Shown in pieces: positions 1 through 7,435 of a stretch of 64,000 nt of DNA. The notes below the pieces were generated by a model that was not told where the DNA came from, did no database searches, and worked only from the letters and a program-made list of their open reading frames with translations. Numbering within the stretch: the first letter of the stretch is position 1; every line of letters begins with the position of its first letter. This DNA comes from Natronomonas sp. CBA1123 (GTDB taxonomy: Archaea > Halobacteriota > Halobacteria > Halobacteriales > Haloarculaceae): assembly GCF_009741925.1 (NCBI RefSeq), contig NZ_WPCC01000006.1, positions 48,997 to 112,996 of the forward strand. The letters run 5' to 3'. The position numbers were made by a program, and so were the translations under genes.

Positions 1-145
1 GTTCGCCGTCAAGGTACCGAGCAAGAACGAGGTCCTCCCACAGGTCCTCGAGCCCGCGTTCGAGTGCCCGCTCGAACACTTCGGACTCCGGAAGGCCGCG
101 GGCCTCCGCGATTTCTCGAACCCGGCCGGAAATTTCGGCGGCCAT
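1..145 (-). CDS. Partial ribbon-helix-helix-like small protein (N-terminus only)
   Basis: Only the first 48 codons are inside the window; the gene runs off the left edge. The reading starts MAAEISGRVREIAEARGL and continues with an amphipathic helix rich in Glu and Arg, followed by ARYLDGE. This looks like the short basic/acidic helical start of VapB- or CopG-type regulators found in haloarchaeal toxin-antitoxin pairs, but no toxin is visible because the downstream side is outside the window. A TTTAC element about 25 bp upstream fits a leaderless start at 145. The function is inferred from general sequence character only. Confidence 0.55.
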   Translation of the reverse strand, partial: MAAEISGRVREIAEARGLPESEVFERALERGLEDLWEDLVLARYLDGE

Positions 146-383
146 ACTGTGTGTTTGCTCGGTACCGTTCGTAAATCCGCGTCTGCCAGTCCGGCGCAGC
201 CCTGACCGGGACCTATGTTTACTGTGGCCACAACCAGATACCACAGAGACTCATTCTACCGTCAAAATGTCGGCCTCGGCACTCATAGGGCTCGTCACCG
301 TCGGCTGCCTACACCGACTCGGCCCGCTGGCTCGTCATCGGCCACTCACGGATAAAACGTCGAACGGCAAGTGCGTTCCGTCG

Positions 384-773
384 TTACTCCTCGTCGGCCG
401 GGGGGATGAAGCCGAACTGCTCGCCGACGCCGAAGACGTCGAACTGCCGGAGGAGTTCGGCAAACTCCTCGTCGGAGGGGTCGACGAGCAGGAGGTCGTT
501 GTCGAAGTCCATCGACAGCGTGTCCTCGCCGAAGTCGACGAGGAAGTTCCCGTCGGTGAACTCCCCGGCGATTTCGTCGCTGGATTCGACGGCGTCCTGC
601 AGCAGTTCGCCGACGGACTGACCGGTGTTTGCGGCCTCCTCCAGCAGTTCGACGGCGATGTCGGGTGCCGAGGAGGGGTCCTCGACAGCTTGCTGGAGCA
701 GGTCGCCCAGTGTCTGACCGGTGTCTTCCATCTGTGCCTGAAGTTCCTCGAACAGCTCCCGTGCGTCGCTCAT
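384..773 (-). CDS. Acidic hypothetical protein, 129 aa
   Basis: I do not recognise a named family. The protein is strongly acidic and has no signal peptide or membrane segment, so it is probably cytosolic. The N-terminal half (about 1-70) is helical, with two similar stretches (QTLGDLLQQAVED and QSVGELLQDAVES), which suggests an internal duplication of a helical hairpin. The C-terminal half (about 75-129) looks beta-rich (FLVDFGEDTLSMDFDNDLLL). A CTATTT element lies about 27 bp before the ATG, fitting a leaderless transcript. It stands alone, with no operon partner. Confidence 0.75.
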   Translation of the reverse strand: MSDARELFEELQAQMEDTGQTLGDLLQQAVEDPSSAPDIAVELLEEAANTGQSVGELLQDAVESSDEIAGEFTDGNFLVDFGEDTLSMDFDNDLLLVDPSDEEFAELLRQFDVFGVGEQFGFIPPADEE

Positions 774-983
774 GTGAATCTGCCGACGGGTTGAAATGAA
801 ATAGGCGTGGCGGTTCTCTCGAAATCCGCCCCACTCCCGGCAGCGAGGGTTTTCGACGGTCGTGGAACACCCAAATCCATGCCTCAGGTGTGCCGCTTCA
901 AAACACCGAAGATTCCGGTCGCCAAAGCGACGTGACAGGCTGTTGGAATAGCTGTTAAGTACGCTCCAATGCTAACAATCATC

Positions 984-1130
984 ATGTCCCTCGGTACCGT
1001 ACAACGTTGCCTGGAGTGTGGCTTCGAGGCACCCCCAGGCTCCGATGCGTGGAGTCGCGTCGAACACCCACCGCTCGGGACGCTCACCCAGTGTCCGGAG
1101 TGCGGGAGTACGAACACGCACACCCTTTGA
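984..1130 (+). CDS. Small CxxC zinc-finger protein, 48 aa
   Basis: A 48-residue protein starting MSLGTVQRCLECGFEA. It has two CxxC knuckles (CLEC near residues 9-12 and CPEC near 38-41), as expected for a single zinc ribbon. It is one of the short CPxCG-type proteins typical of haloarchaea; their roles are mostly unknown. The start was chosen at the ATG directly after a short AT-rich stretch, and the downstream gene is on the other strand and converges on it. No partner is obvious. Confidence 0.75.
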   Translation: MSLGTVQRCLECGFEAPPGSDAWSRVEHPPLGTLTQCPECGSTNTHTL

Positions 1131-1164
1131 GAGGGTGTCTCCACGCCGGGAGAGAAACGCCCGG

Positions 1165-1614
1165 TCAGGAACCGAACGCGACTTCGATACCGAACATCGC
1201 CACGCCGATGCCGACGGCGATAATCGACCCCGCGAGCAGTTGTGCGCCGAGTCCGAAAACGAGCCCAGCGAGCACCGCACAGAAGCCGACTATCGTACCG
1301 AGACCGAACACCGCGTCCCCGGCCCCGAGCGGCTCTTCGTCGGGATAGGCGGCCGCAGCAGTCGCGAGGAATACGTGAACCCCCAGCGGGACGACGGAGA
1401 CGACTGCGTACCCCGCATCCGTCCACCGGGGAGCGATTGCGGTCAGTTCGGTGAACTCCCGGAGCGTCGACACCGTATCGAGATAGAACAGCCCGACGAA
1501 CTGAATCAGGCTGTCGGTCACCGTCGTCGGGTCACCGGACGTCGAGGCGACGACGATTGACGCGCCGACGAACCCCCACGCGAACAGCCAGACGAACACT
1601 TGATACGCCCCCAT
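1165..1614 (-). CDS. Small integral membrane protein, 149 aa
   Basis: The protein begins MGAYQVFVWLFAWGFVGA. It has about four hydrophobic segments, near residues 5-25, 55-80, 95-120 and 122-145, separated by short acidic loops (for example AAYPDEEPLGAG). I recognise no enzymatic motif and no named family. The reading frame stays open far upstream, but that part overlaps the deoxyhypusine synthase gene, so the ATG at 1614 is preferred. It lies downstream of dys on the same strand with a 47-bp gap and may be cotranscribed. Confidence 0.7.
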   Translation of the reverse strand: MGAYQVFVWLFAWGFVGASIVVASTSGDPTTVTDSLIQFVGLFYLDTVSTLREFTELTAIAPRWTDAGYAVVSVVPLGVHVFLATAAAAYPDEEPLGAGDAVFGLGTIVGFCAVLAGLVFGLGAQLLAGSIIAVGIGVAMFGIEVAFGS

Positions 1615-1661
1615 GGCAGTCGTCTCTTCGCCGTCGGGCAAAAATCCGACGGGTGATTCGA

Positions 1662-2681
1662 CTAGTCGCGCCGGTCGAGCGCCGCCGCGACCACGAGCGG
1701 GAGCGTGATAGTGGCGTCGGCGTACACCGAGACGTTCCGGGCGTCTTCCTTCAGTTTCCCCCACGACCGCGCCTCGTCGAGCGTCGCCCCAGAGAGCCCA
1801 CCCGTCTGTGGCGGGTCCATCGTCAACTGGACCGCATAGTCGTAGGCCTCCGGCGTCACGAGCATCGTCTGGAGGACGTAGTTCTTCGGGACGCCGCCAC
1901 CGACGACGATGGCGGCCGTCGACTCCGCCTCGTAGGCGAGGTCGTTCAGCGGCGACATGTCCTTCAGGGCGTCCAACGAGAAGCCCGAGACCTGCGAGTG
2001 GAGCCACGCCTGCAACCCGAGGACGGAGTCCTGAATCGCCGGGACGTAGACGGGCACGTCGTTCTCGTATGCCGCGGCGGCGATGCCAGCGTCCTCGTCT
2101 ATGCCCTCACGGTCGTTGACCTCGCTGTTGGCCCGGCCGAGTTCGCGGGTGAACTCGGCGATAGAGACGACCTCCTCGCCGACGGCGTCGAACACCTCCT
2201 CCCGAAGGTGGTTCTCGAACAGCGCGAAGTGCTCCTGTGGGAGATACACGTTGTAGATGCGGTCGACTTCCTCGTGGCGCAACTGCTCGTCGAAGTCCCG
2301 CTCTTCGAGGTCGGGGTGCTCCTCCCGGCCGTGGTGGTGTTTGCCGCCGATGGCCTCGATCGAATCGTGGGTGAGGTTCGCACCGGTCGTCACGAGCGCG
2401 TCGATGTGGCCCTCTCGAATGAGGTCGGCGACGATGGCTCGCATCCCGGCAGGAACCATCGCCCCCGCGAGGCCGAAGAAGGTGGTCGTCTCCTCGCTGG
2501 CGAATATCTCGCCTGTCACGTCGATGGCTTCCCCGAGGTTCGCGGCACCGATGCCCGCCTTGCCGTATTCGTCGGCGAGGTCGGCGACGGACATCCCCGC
2601 GGTGACGCGTGCGTGCTCGACGGGGTCGTGGTCGAACTCCTCGCGCTCGGGGGGTTCGTAGGTCTCGCTGTCGTCGCTCAT
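1662..2681 (-). CDS. dys: Deoxyhypusine synthase
   Basis: Transfers the aminobutyl group of spermidine to a lysine of archaeal initiation factor aIF5A, the first step of hypusine or deoxyhypusine formation in the cytosol. The 339-aa length suits the family. Visible landmarks are the NAD-site segments TTGANLTHDS (about residues 110-120), HHHG shortly after it, and the catalytic-lysine loop GGGVPKNY in the last quarter, matching the GGGVVKHH loop of eukaryotic enzymes. An in-frame extension of ten residues exists upstream, but the ATG at 2681 gives a normal acidic haloarchaeal N-terminus (MSDDSETYEPPE). Confidence 0.95.
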   Translation of the reverse strand: MSDDSETYEPPEREEFDHDPVEHARVTAGMSVADLADEYGKAGIGAANLGEAIDVTGEIFASEETTTFFGLAGAMVPAGMRAIVADLIREGHIDALVTTGANLTHDSIEAIGGKHHHGREEHPDLEERDFDEQLRHEEVDRIYNVYLPQEHFALFENHLREEVFDAVGEEVVSIAEFTRELGRANSEVNDREGIDEDAGIAAAAYENDVPVYVPAIQDSVLGLQAWLHSQVSGFSLDALKDMSPLNDLAYEAESTAAIVVGGGVPKNYVLQTMLVTPEAYDYAVQLTMDPPQTGGLSGATLDEARSWGKLKEDARNVSVYADATITLPLVVAAALDRRD

Positions 2682-2751
2682 TGTGGGACGGTCGGCCGGC
2701 GAGCGTTTCAAGGGCGCGATTTTCGGACGGACGACGGACGGGGGGACGGCG

Positions 2752-3453
2752 TCAGGTTCGCAACGCGGCTGCGACGGTTCGGACCTGCGCGAGACCGTTA
2801 GCGACGAGGGCTTTCGGGAACCGCCGTCGGGCGTTGTCGATGGCGTCCGTCAGGGCGTCGTCGGCATCCTCGTGGACGCCGGGACCGTGTCCGGAGAGCA
2901 CCCGGTTCGGCTGGAGGTCGGCAAACGCCTCCCGAGGCGGTGTCAGCCGACGGAGCAACATGACGCCGAGGCGCTCGTCGCCGACGCGCATGTAGTCGGC
3001 GGCGCCGACGGATTCCGACGCGACGAGCGTCTCGCCGTCGTAGAGCGCGTACTCCTGCCAGGTGCTGCCGCTCCGGGCGACCTCGATGAGTTCGTACTCG
3101 CCGAGCGTCCCGCCCACGTCGAGACGGTCGGTCGGCGCGTCGATGGCGCCGGCCACGTCGGTCATCGGTGCCGGCAGCGTCACCGGCACGTCGTGGCGCA
3201 CGGCGAACGTGTCGGCATCGCGGGTGTGGTGATTCGAGAGGACGACGACGCCGGCGACGTCGCCGAACTCCTCGATGAGGGCGTCGACCCCAGGGGCGTC
3301 GATTGGGTCGACCAGCCACACGCCGTCGTTGGTCAACAGGGCGTGGCTGGCTCGCTGCATCGTCTCCTCGGGATGTGCAATCCAGCCGACGCCGCCCATC
3401 CAGCGGTCGATTTCCTCGTAGTCGGTGGGGGAGTCCGTCGCTTTCGCGGGCAT
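2752..3453 (-). CDS. Metallo-beta-lactamase-fold-like protein with degenerate metal motif
   Basis: A 233-aa cytosolic protein. The order of segments follows the MBL fold: an early WLVDPID strand, VVLSNHHTRDAD where the HxHxDH motif should be, and a late LSGHGPGVHEDADDA segment resembling the second-half histidine region. The first metal motif is incomplete, because the third and last histidines are replaced, so zinc hydrolysis is uncertain. The ATG at 3453 is preferred over an upstream one because a CTTTAAC element lies about 27 bp before it. It follows the transcription factor S group on the same strand. Confidence 0.75.
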   Translation of the reverse strand: MPAKATDSPTDYEEIDRWMGGVGWIAHPEETMQRASHALLTNDGVWLVDPIDAPGVDALIEEFGDVAGVVVLSNHHTRDADTFAVRHDVPVTLPAPMTDVAGAIDAPTDRLDVGGTLGEYELIEVARSGSTWQEYALYDGETLVASESVGAADYMRVGDERLGVMLLRRLTPPREAFADLQPNRVLSGHGPGVHEDADDALTDAIDNARRRFPKALVANGLAQVRTVAAALRT

Positions 3454-3524
3454 GGTCAGTACGACCACCGACTGGCGTTAAAGTGTTGCCGTGGCGACAG
3501 ACTATGCGAACGACAGCCGAGCGG

Positions 3525-3848
3525 TCAGTTGTACTCCCGCCAGCGGTACCCGCAGTCCTGACACTTGAAAAAGCGCGTCGGCGGTTCGTCGGCGGCGCCG
3601 GTCTGTTTGATGGTGTACCACGCCTTCCCGTGACCGCACTTCTCGCAGGTCACGTCGTCCGCGGTCGGCTTGCCCTCGAAGTTCGCACCCTCCTCGGTTT
3701 CGATGAGTTCGGTCTCGGATTGGGCCTCCGTCGTGACGAACTCCGCGGCTCGCTCTTCGTCTTTCGACTGTCTCGCCCCGCAGGACGAACACACCATCTC
3801 GCCGTCCTCGGAGTGCATCATCGAACCACACTCGTCGCAGAACTGCAT
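3525..3848 (-). CDS. tfs: Transcription elongation factor TFS
   Basis: Archaeal transcript-cleavage factor, related to Rpb9 and to the C-terminal domain of TFIIS; it rescues backtracked RNA polymerase by stimulating RNA cleavage. The 107 aa show an N-terminal zinc ribbon (C4, C7, C20, C23) and a C-terminal zinc ribbon (C68, C71, C96, C99). The acidic catalytic tip Asp-Glu (about residues 87-88, in AADEPPTRF) is intact, which separates an active cleavage factor from inhibitory paralogues. The longer in-frame start is unlikely because the MQFCDECG start gives the normal family N-terminus. Confidence 0.95.
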   Translation of the reverse strand: MQFCDECGSMMHSEDGEMVCSSCGARQSKDEERAAEFVTTEAQSETELIETEEGANFEGKPTADDVTCEKCGHGKAWYTIKQTGAADEPPTRFFKCQDCGYRWREYN

Positions 3849-3887
3849 GGCTGCCGCTAGCGGTCGGAGCGGCAAAACCGTGTGGAT

Positions 3888-4331
3888 TCACTCTTCGTCG
3901 GTCAGAATCTCGTCGGTCGGCCCGCGCCGCTTGGCGACGATTGGACAGTTCCGAACCCGGAACGACTCCATGTCGACGTGTTCGACGATTTCGGTGCCGT
4001 CGTGTGAGCAGGACACGTCCGGCGGCGTCGAGAAGTACTCACACGACTGGCAGTATCGACTCTTCGGAACGACGGCCGTATCGCCCTCCCGGTCGACGTC
4101 TTCGTCGGCTGCCGCGACCGAATCCACCCGGGCGACGGCCTCGGACGTTTCCCCGTCTTCGAGGGCGTCCCAGAGAGCATCTTCGTCGACATCGCCGACA
4201 TCCATCTCGTCGAACAGTTCGTCGGGGTCCACGTCGGCAAGGTCGCCGTCGACGTCGCGGTCCAGTTCCGCGAAGGGGTCGTCGCGTTCCGCGTCGCCGA
4301 CTGCATCGTCGCGGCCGTCGTCGTCACTCAT
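3888..4331 (-). CDS. Acidic protein with C-terminal cysteine cluster, 147 aa
   Basis: The first 90 residues are extremely acidic and low in complexity (many DD, DE and DVD runs) and probably disordered or helical. The C-terminal 50 residues carry four cysteines in YCQSCEYFSTPPDVSCSHDG and RVRNCPIV, a plausible metal site. I do not know a named function; the family appears haloarchaeal. The start overlaps the end of the upstream gene by 8 bp, and TFS follows after 39 bp, so all three are probably one transcript. A role around transcription is only suggested by context. Confidence 0.7.
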   Translation of the reverse strand: MSDDDGRDDAVGDAERDDPFAELDRDVDGDLADVDPDELFDEMDVGDVDEDALWDALEDGETSEAVARVDSVAAADEDVDREGDTAVVPKSRYCQSCEYFSTPPDVSCSHDGTEIVEHVDMESFRVRNCPIVAKRRGPTDEILTDEE

Positions 4332-5130
4332 CGGTGTCTTCCCCGCTTTCGATTGCTGGCGGGTCCTCGGCGGTCAGTTTCGGGCTTCCGAAGATGGAGG
4401 TCGACGGCGCCACGTTGCCGAACTCGATGCCGCAGTTCGGGCAGGCGGGTTCGGTCAGCAGCGCGATGTCGACGGAGCTCGAACAGCCGCTGCACTTCGC
4501 CGACCTGATTCCCTCCCGTCCGGCCCGCCGCTTGAGGTCCTCGAGGTGCCGCTCCCGTTCGGTGTCGACGTCGTCGCTTCGGTTCCGTAGCGCCACGACG
4601 ATGCGCGCCAGTCGGCCGAGTTTCGACGATACGTCGTCGAGTTGCTCCTCGACTGCCTCGACGCTATCCGAGAGGTTCGCCACGTCGGTTCCGAGCCCGT
4701 CGATGTCCTCGGCGAGGCCGTCCACTCGTCGGTTCAGTTGGTCGATTTCGGCGTGGTCGTGGTCCGCTGCCGCGCGGTCTTCCAGCCCATCGCGGAGTTG
4801 GAGCACGCGACTTCTGATGTCCTCGACGTGGTCGTCGAGTTCGGACTCCAAAGAGCCGACGCGGCGCTCCAGTCGCTCGAGTTCCGCTTCGTCGACCGTG
4901 TCGATTCGGCGCTCGATGTCGTCGAGAAATTCGGCGTCGAGCGTCGGCTTCTCGAAGGACGGCGTTTCGTCGCCATCGAGGTCGGCCGTCGTTCGATAGG
5001 TGCTCAGCAACTGGACGACCAGTTCCTCGCGGTCGACATCGAGGGTGTCGGCCCGGTCGTCGAGCCACCGTTCGAGTTCCGACGGTAGCGTCACCGACAT
5101 TTCGGGCTCGTCAGCCGACTCCGTAGCCAT
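4324..5130 (-). CDS. RHH - coiled coil - zinc ribbon protein, 268 aa
   Basis: Three parts can be read. Residues about 10-50 (SVTLPSELERWLDDRA) look like a ribbon-helix-helix DNA-binding or dimerisation unit. Residues about 70-190 form a long heptad-like helix with repeated DxLxxD and RRVDGLAED patterns, hence a coiled coil. Residues about 205-240 hold a zinc ribbon (CSGCSSS then CPNCGIEFGNV). The C-terminus is an acidic tail. It is first in a probable operon with the cysteine-cluster protein and TFS. A TTAA element lies 28 bp upstream. DNA binding is inferred, not shown. Confidence 0.75.
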   Translation of the reverse strand: MATESADEPEMSVTLPSELERWLDDRADTLDVDREELVVQLLSTYRTTADLDGDETPSFEKPTLDAEFLDDIERRIDTVDEAELERLERRVGSLESELDDHVEDIRSRVLQLRDGLEDRAAADHDHAEIDQLNRRVDGLAEDIDGLGTDVANLSDSVEAVEEQLDDVSSKLGRLARIVVALRNRSDDVDTERERHLEDLKRRAGREGIRSAKCSGCSSSVDIALLTEPACPNCGIEFGNVAPSTSIFGSPKLTAEDPPAIESGEDTDE

Positions 5131-5202
5131 TGCTCTCTTTTATCAACGACACGCAGTTAAGGGTTCGGCCGTATCGCGACGTGAACCGGACGGAATCCCC
5201 AC

Positions 5203-6039
5203 TCACCGGATTTTCCGAACGTCGCTGATGTCGAAGCCGGCATCGCCGATTTCCGTCTCGAAGCGAACGATGTTCTCGTCTTCTATCCGCGAGAGGACCC
5301 CGCGGAACTGTTTTACGACCATCGTTCGCGCGCGGGCGCTCCCGCCGCTTTCCCACTCGAACAGGAGCGTTCCGTCGGCGGCGTCGACGAGTTGGCCGTG
5401 TTTCTCGGCTCCGAGCGTCTCCTGGTTGATGTGAACGAGGATGAGACCGCCCCACTCGTAGGCCGCCCGCGAGAGTCCCTTCAAGAGGACCGGGATGTCG
5501 CTCCACGGCAGGCTGTCGGTTCGAGAGCCGATGAGGTCGGCGATTGAGTCGATGACGACGACGTTGCCGGCAGCGTGGCTCGTGAGTCGGTCACCGAGTG
5601 CCTCCGTGACCGTCTTTCTGTCCTGGGTCTGTCCCAAATCGGAGATGTTCGCCGTCTTCTCCGCGTACCACTCCCGTGGGACGGGGCTGAGACGGAAGTA
5701 CTCCGGCGAGAGGTCGTGAAACGACATGTTGTCGATGCCCGCCTCGACGACCTCTTCGTCCATCGCGAGGGTCATCTCGCGGTTCACCTGCCGTTTCTCG
5801 GAGGTAAAGGAGATGTAGTGGACTTCTTCCGGGGCGGAGGCGCGGTCGTCGATGCCGCCGTAGTAGAGGTCGAACAGCTCGGGGTCGCCCTTCGCGAGGC
5901 CGTTCATGATGGCCGCGGTGTACATGAACTCCCGGGCGCCGGCGCCGGCTTCCCCCGACAGCAGCACGACGCTGCCGGGCGGCGCACCACCCCCGATGGT
6001 CGTGTCCAAGCGTCGAATCCCGAACGGGATGCGGTCCAT
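5203..6039 (-). CDS. KaiC-like RecA-superfamily ATPase homologue with altered Walker A
   Basis: A 278-aa single-domain relative of the KaiC/RadA-like proteins found in many copies in haloarchaea. It begins MDRIPFGIRRLDTTIGGG, the usual KaiC-domain entry. The P-loop position reads GEAGAGARE: the lysine and the following Thr/Ser of GxxxxGK[ST] are Ala and Arg. The Walker B strand VVVIDSIADL and a later VHINQETLG segment remain. ATP hydrolysis is therefore doubtful, and a nucleotide-sensing or scaffold role is possible. The second ATG (6039) gives the family start. It shares direction with the upstream GHMP gene with a 33-bp gap. Confidence 0.8.
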   Translation of the reverse strand: MDRIPFGIRRLDTTIGGGAPPGSVVLLSGEAGAGAREFMYTAAIMNGLAKGDPELFDLYYGGIDDRASAPEEVHYISFTSEKRQVNREMTLAMDEEVVEAGIDNMSFHDLSPEYFRLSPVPREWYAEKTANISDLGQTQDRKTVTEALGDRLTSHAAGNVVVIDSIADLIGSRTDSLPWSDIPVLLKGLSRAAYEWGGLILVHINQETLGAEKHGQLVDAADGTLLFEWESGGSARARTMVVKQFRGVLSRIEDENIVRFETEIGDAGFDISDVRKIR

Positions 6040-6072
6040 GCACACCCGTTCGGTCCCCCGGCTTTAAAGCGT

Positions 6073-7044
6073 TTAGTGGGTTTCGACGCGTGCGCCGACG
6101 TTTCGCGGTTCGACCACGCGCACGTCGCCGTCGACGCCCGTCTCCGTAAGTGCAGTTTCGGCGGCTTCTCGCGCCGCCACCGCGGAGTCGGCGTCGGTGA
6201 CGCCGTAGACAGCCGGCCCCCACGAGGACTGGCCGACGCCTCGGAGTGCGGGCGTCTCGGCCAACTCGTCGATGAGGCGACCGGCCGGCGGCCGGTACAC
6301 GCCGCCCTGTTCGTCGGCGTACCACGCGCCGTTGAGTCTTCCGAAGGCGCCGACCGAATCGCCGAAGGCCGCCAGCCGACCCTCCGCTGCCGCCGGCAGG
6401 AGGCGGCGGACGAGCAGCGAGGCGAGTTCGTCGGCGACGGCCGGGTCGGCGTTCTCGACGACCGACCGCATGCTCTCGTCTTCGGTGGCGCCGCTGCGTC
6501 CGGGTTCGGCGTCGGGCAACACGAGAACGAACCGCCAGTCGGCGGGGAGGTCGTGGCGTGCGACGACCGCCGGCACCTCCCATTCGCCGGGGTCCGGCGG
6601 CGCCGTCGTGAATCGCTCGGTCGGATGGCCGGCATCGACGATGAACCCACCTGCTTCGAAGGCCGCGACGCCGACGCCGCTTCGGCCACCGCGTTCGAGT
6701 GCCGGCGCACGCGCTCGGATGTTCGGGTCGCGGCCATAGACGGTCGCGACGGCCGCGAGCGTCGCCAGCGTGAGTTGCGTTCCGCTCCCCAACCCGACGT
6801 GCCGCGGGAGCGTCTCCTCGACCGTCAACTCGGCGCCCGGCACGTCGAGCACGTCACAGACTGCCTCGGCGTACCCCCTGACGACCGGGTCCTCACAGAC
6901 GACTGCCTCGGCCCGCTCGGCTTCGAGAACGACCCGTGGCTCGTCGAGGGCGACGCCGACGCCGCCGTAGAGCCGTTCGTGGGCCAGCGAGAGGTTTCCG
7001 AAGCCGACGTGGAGGCGAGCGCCGGCTTCGACACGGGCGCGCAT
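6073..7044 (-). CDS. Beta-ribofuranosylaminobenzene 5'-phosphate synthase-like GHMP protein
   Basis: A 323-aa member of the GHMP kinase-fold group. The glycine-rich phosphate loop is PRHVGLGSGTQL (about residues 81-92), and the N-terminus ARLHVGFGNLSLAHERLYGGVG matches the RFA-P synthase branch. In methanogens that enzyme joins p-aminobenzoate and PRPP with loss of CO2 and PPi at the first committed step of methanopterin. Haloarchaea use folates rather than methanopterin, so the true substrate here is unknown. A possible C-terminal substrate region is GVGQSSWGPAVYG. The start ATG at 7044 lies 58 bp after a small divergently transcribed-looking but same-strand zinc protein. Confidence 0.85.
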   Translation of the reverse strand: MRARVEAGARLHVGFGNLSLAHERLYGGVGVALDEPRVVLEAERAEAVVCEDPVVRGYAEAVCDVLDVPGAELTVEETLPRHVGLGSGTQLTLATLAAVATVYGRDPNIRARAPALERGGRSGVGVAAFEAGGFIVDAGHPTERFTTAPPDPGEWEVPAVVARHDLPADWRFVLVLPDAEPGRSGATEDESMRSVVENADPAVADELASLLVRRLLPAAAEGRLAAFGDSVGAFGRLNGAWYADEQGGVYRPPAGRLIDELAETPALRGVGQSSWGPAVYGVTDADSAVAAREAAETALTETGVDGDVRVVEPRNVGARVETH

Positions 7045-7102
7045 GCTCTGTCGTTCGACGCTGGCCGGGTTGTGCGTTTCGACAGCGGCAGCGATTCACG
7101 CC

Positions 7103-7243
7103 TCAGAGGTCCCGGGACTGCGAGAGGTTCCACAGCTCGCCGCCGCAGGCCGTACAGACGAGCGATTCCGCGTGTTCGGTTCGCCGACCACAGTCGAAGC
7201 ACTCGTACAGTTCGGTCCCCGATTTCTGCGTAGCTGGTCGCAT
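7103..7243 (-). CDS. Rubrerythrin-like small zinc-ribbon protein, 46 aa
   Basis: The sequence starts MRPATQKSGTELYECFDCG and has two CxxC knuckles, CFDC (about residues 15-18) and CTAC (about 30-33), ending ELWNLSQSRDL. This matches the short rubredoxin/rubrerythrin-like zinc-ribbon proteins common in Halobacteria. There is no iron-carrying four-helix domain, so the rubrerythrin name describes only the ribbon. The ATG at 7243 lies about 27 bp after a TTAAGC element. It is divergent from ilvD and probably heads a transcript into the GHMP gene, since only 58 bp separate them. Confidence 0.8.
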   Translation of the reverse strand: MRPATQKSGTELYECFDCGRRTEHAESLVCTACGGELWNLSQSRDL

Positions 7244-7257
7244 ATCCAACCGTGAGT

Positions 7258-7278
7258 TGTGAGGTAGCTTAACTCACA
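7258..7278. promoter_or_regulatory. Inverted repeat TGTGAG-N9-CTCACA over a promoter
   Basis: The two perfect 6-bp arms flank the TTAA core at 7269-7272 that would serve as the TATA box of the minus-strand zinc protein at 7243. A dimeric regulator bound here would block TBP, so repression is the natural reading. No regulator in this window can be assigned to it. Confidence 0.45.
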
Positions 7279-7335
7279 CCCTAATATTACTAGTAACGTA
7301 CAGTCTCTTTCCGTAAAAAATGGACGTTCGGACAT

Positions 7336-7351
7336 TTTTCACCGGTGAAAA
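7336..7351. promoter_or_regulatory. Perfect 16-bp palindrome TTTTCACCGGTGAAAA
   Basis: The palindrome sits in the 192-bp divergent space between the zinc protein and ilvD, 85 bp before the ilvD start, in an unusually AT-rich stretch. Perfect two-fold symmetry over 16 bp in a GC-rich genome suggests an operator for a dimeric regulator. The factor is unknown. Confidence 0.45.
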
Positions 7352-7404
7352 GAGACCATATTCCGAGCGCAAAACAGCCTGCAAGAAGTGAGTCGATTGC
7401 TGGT

Positions 7405-7412
7405 CGTTAAGT
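7405..7412 (+). promoter_or_regulatory. TATA-like element of ilvD
   Basis: CGTTAAGT is centred about 27 bp before the ilvD ATG at 7436. That is the spacing expected for a leaderless haloarchaeal transcript and supports 7436 rather than the longer in-frame start at 7388. Confidence 0.5.
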
Positions 7413-7435
7413 CGGTCGACGGCGAGGGTGTACAC

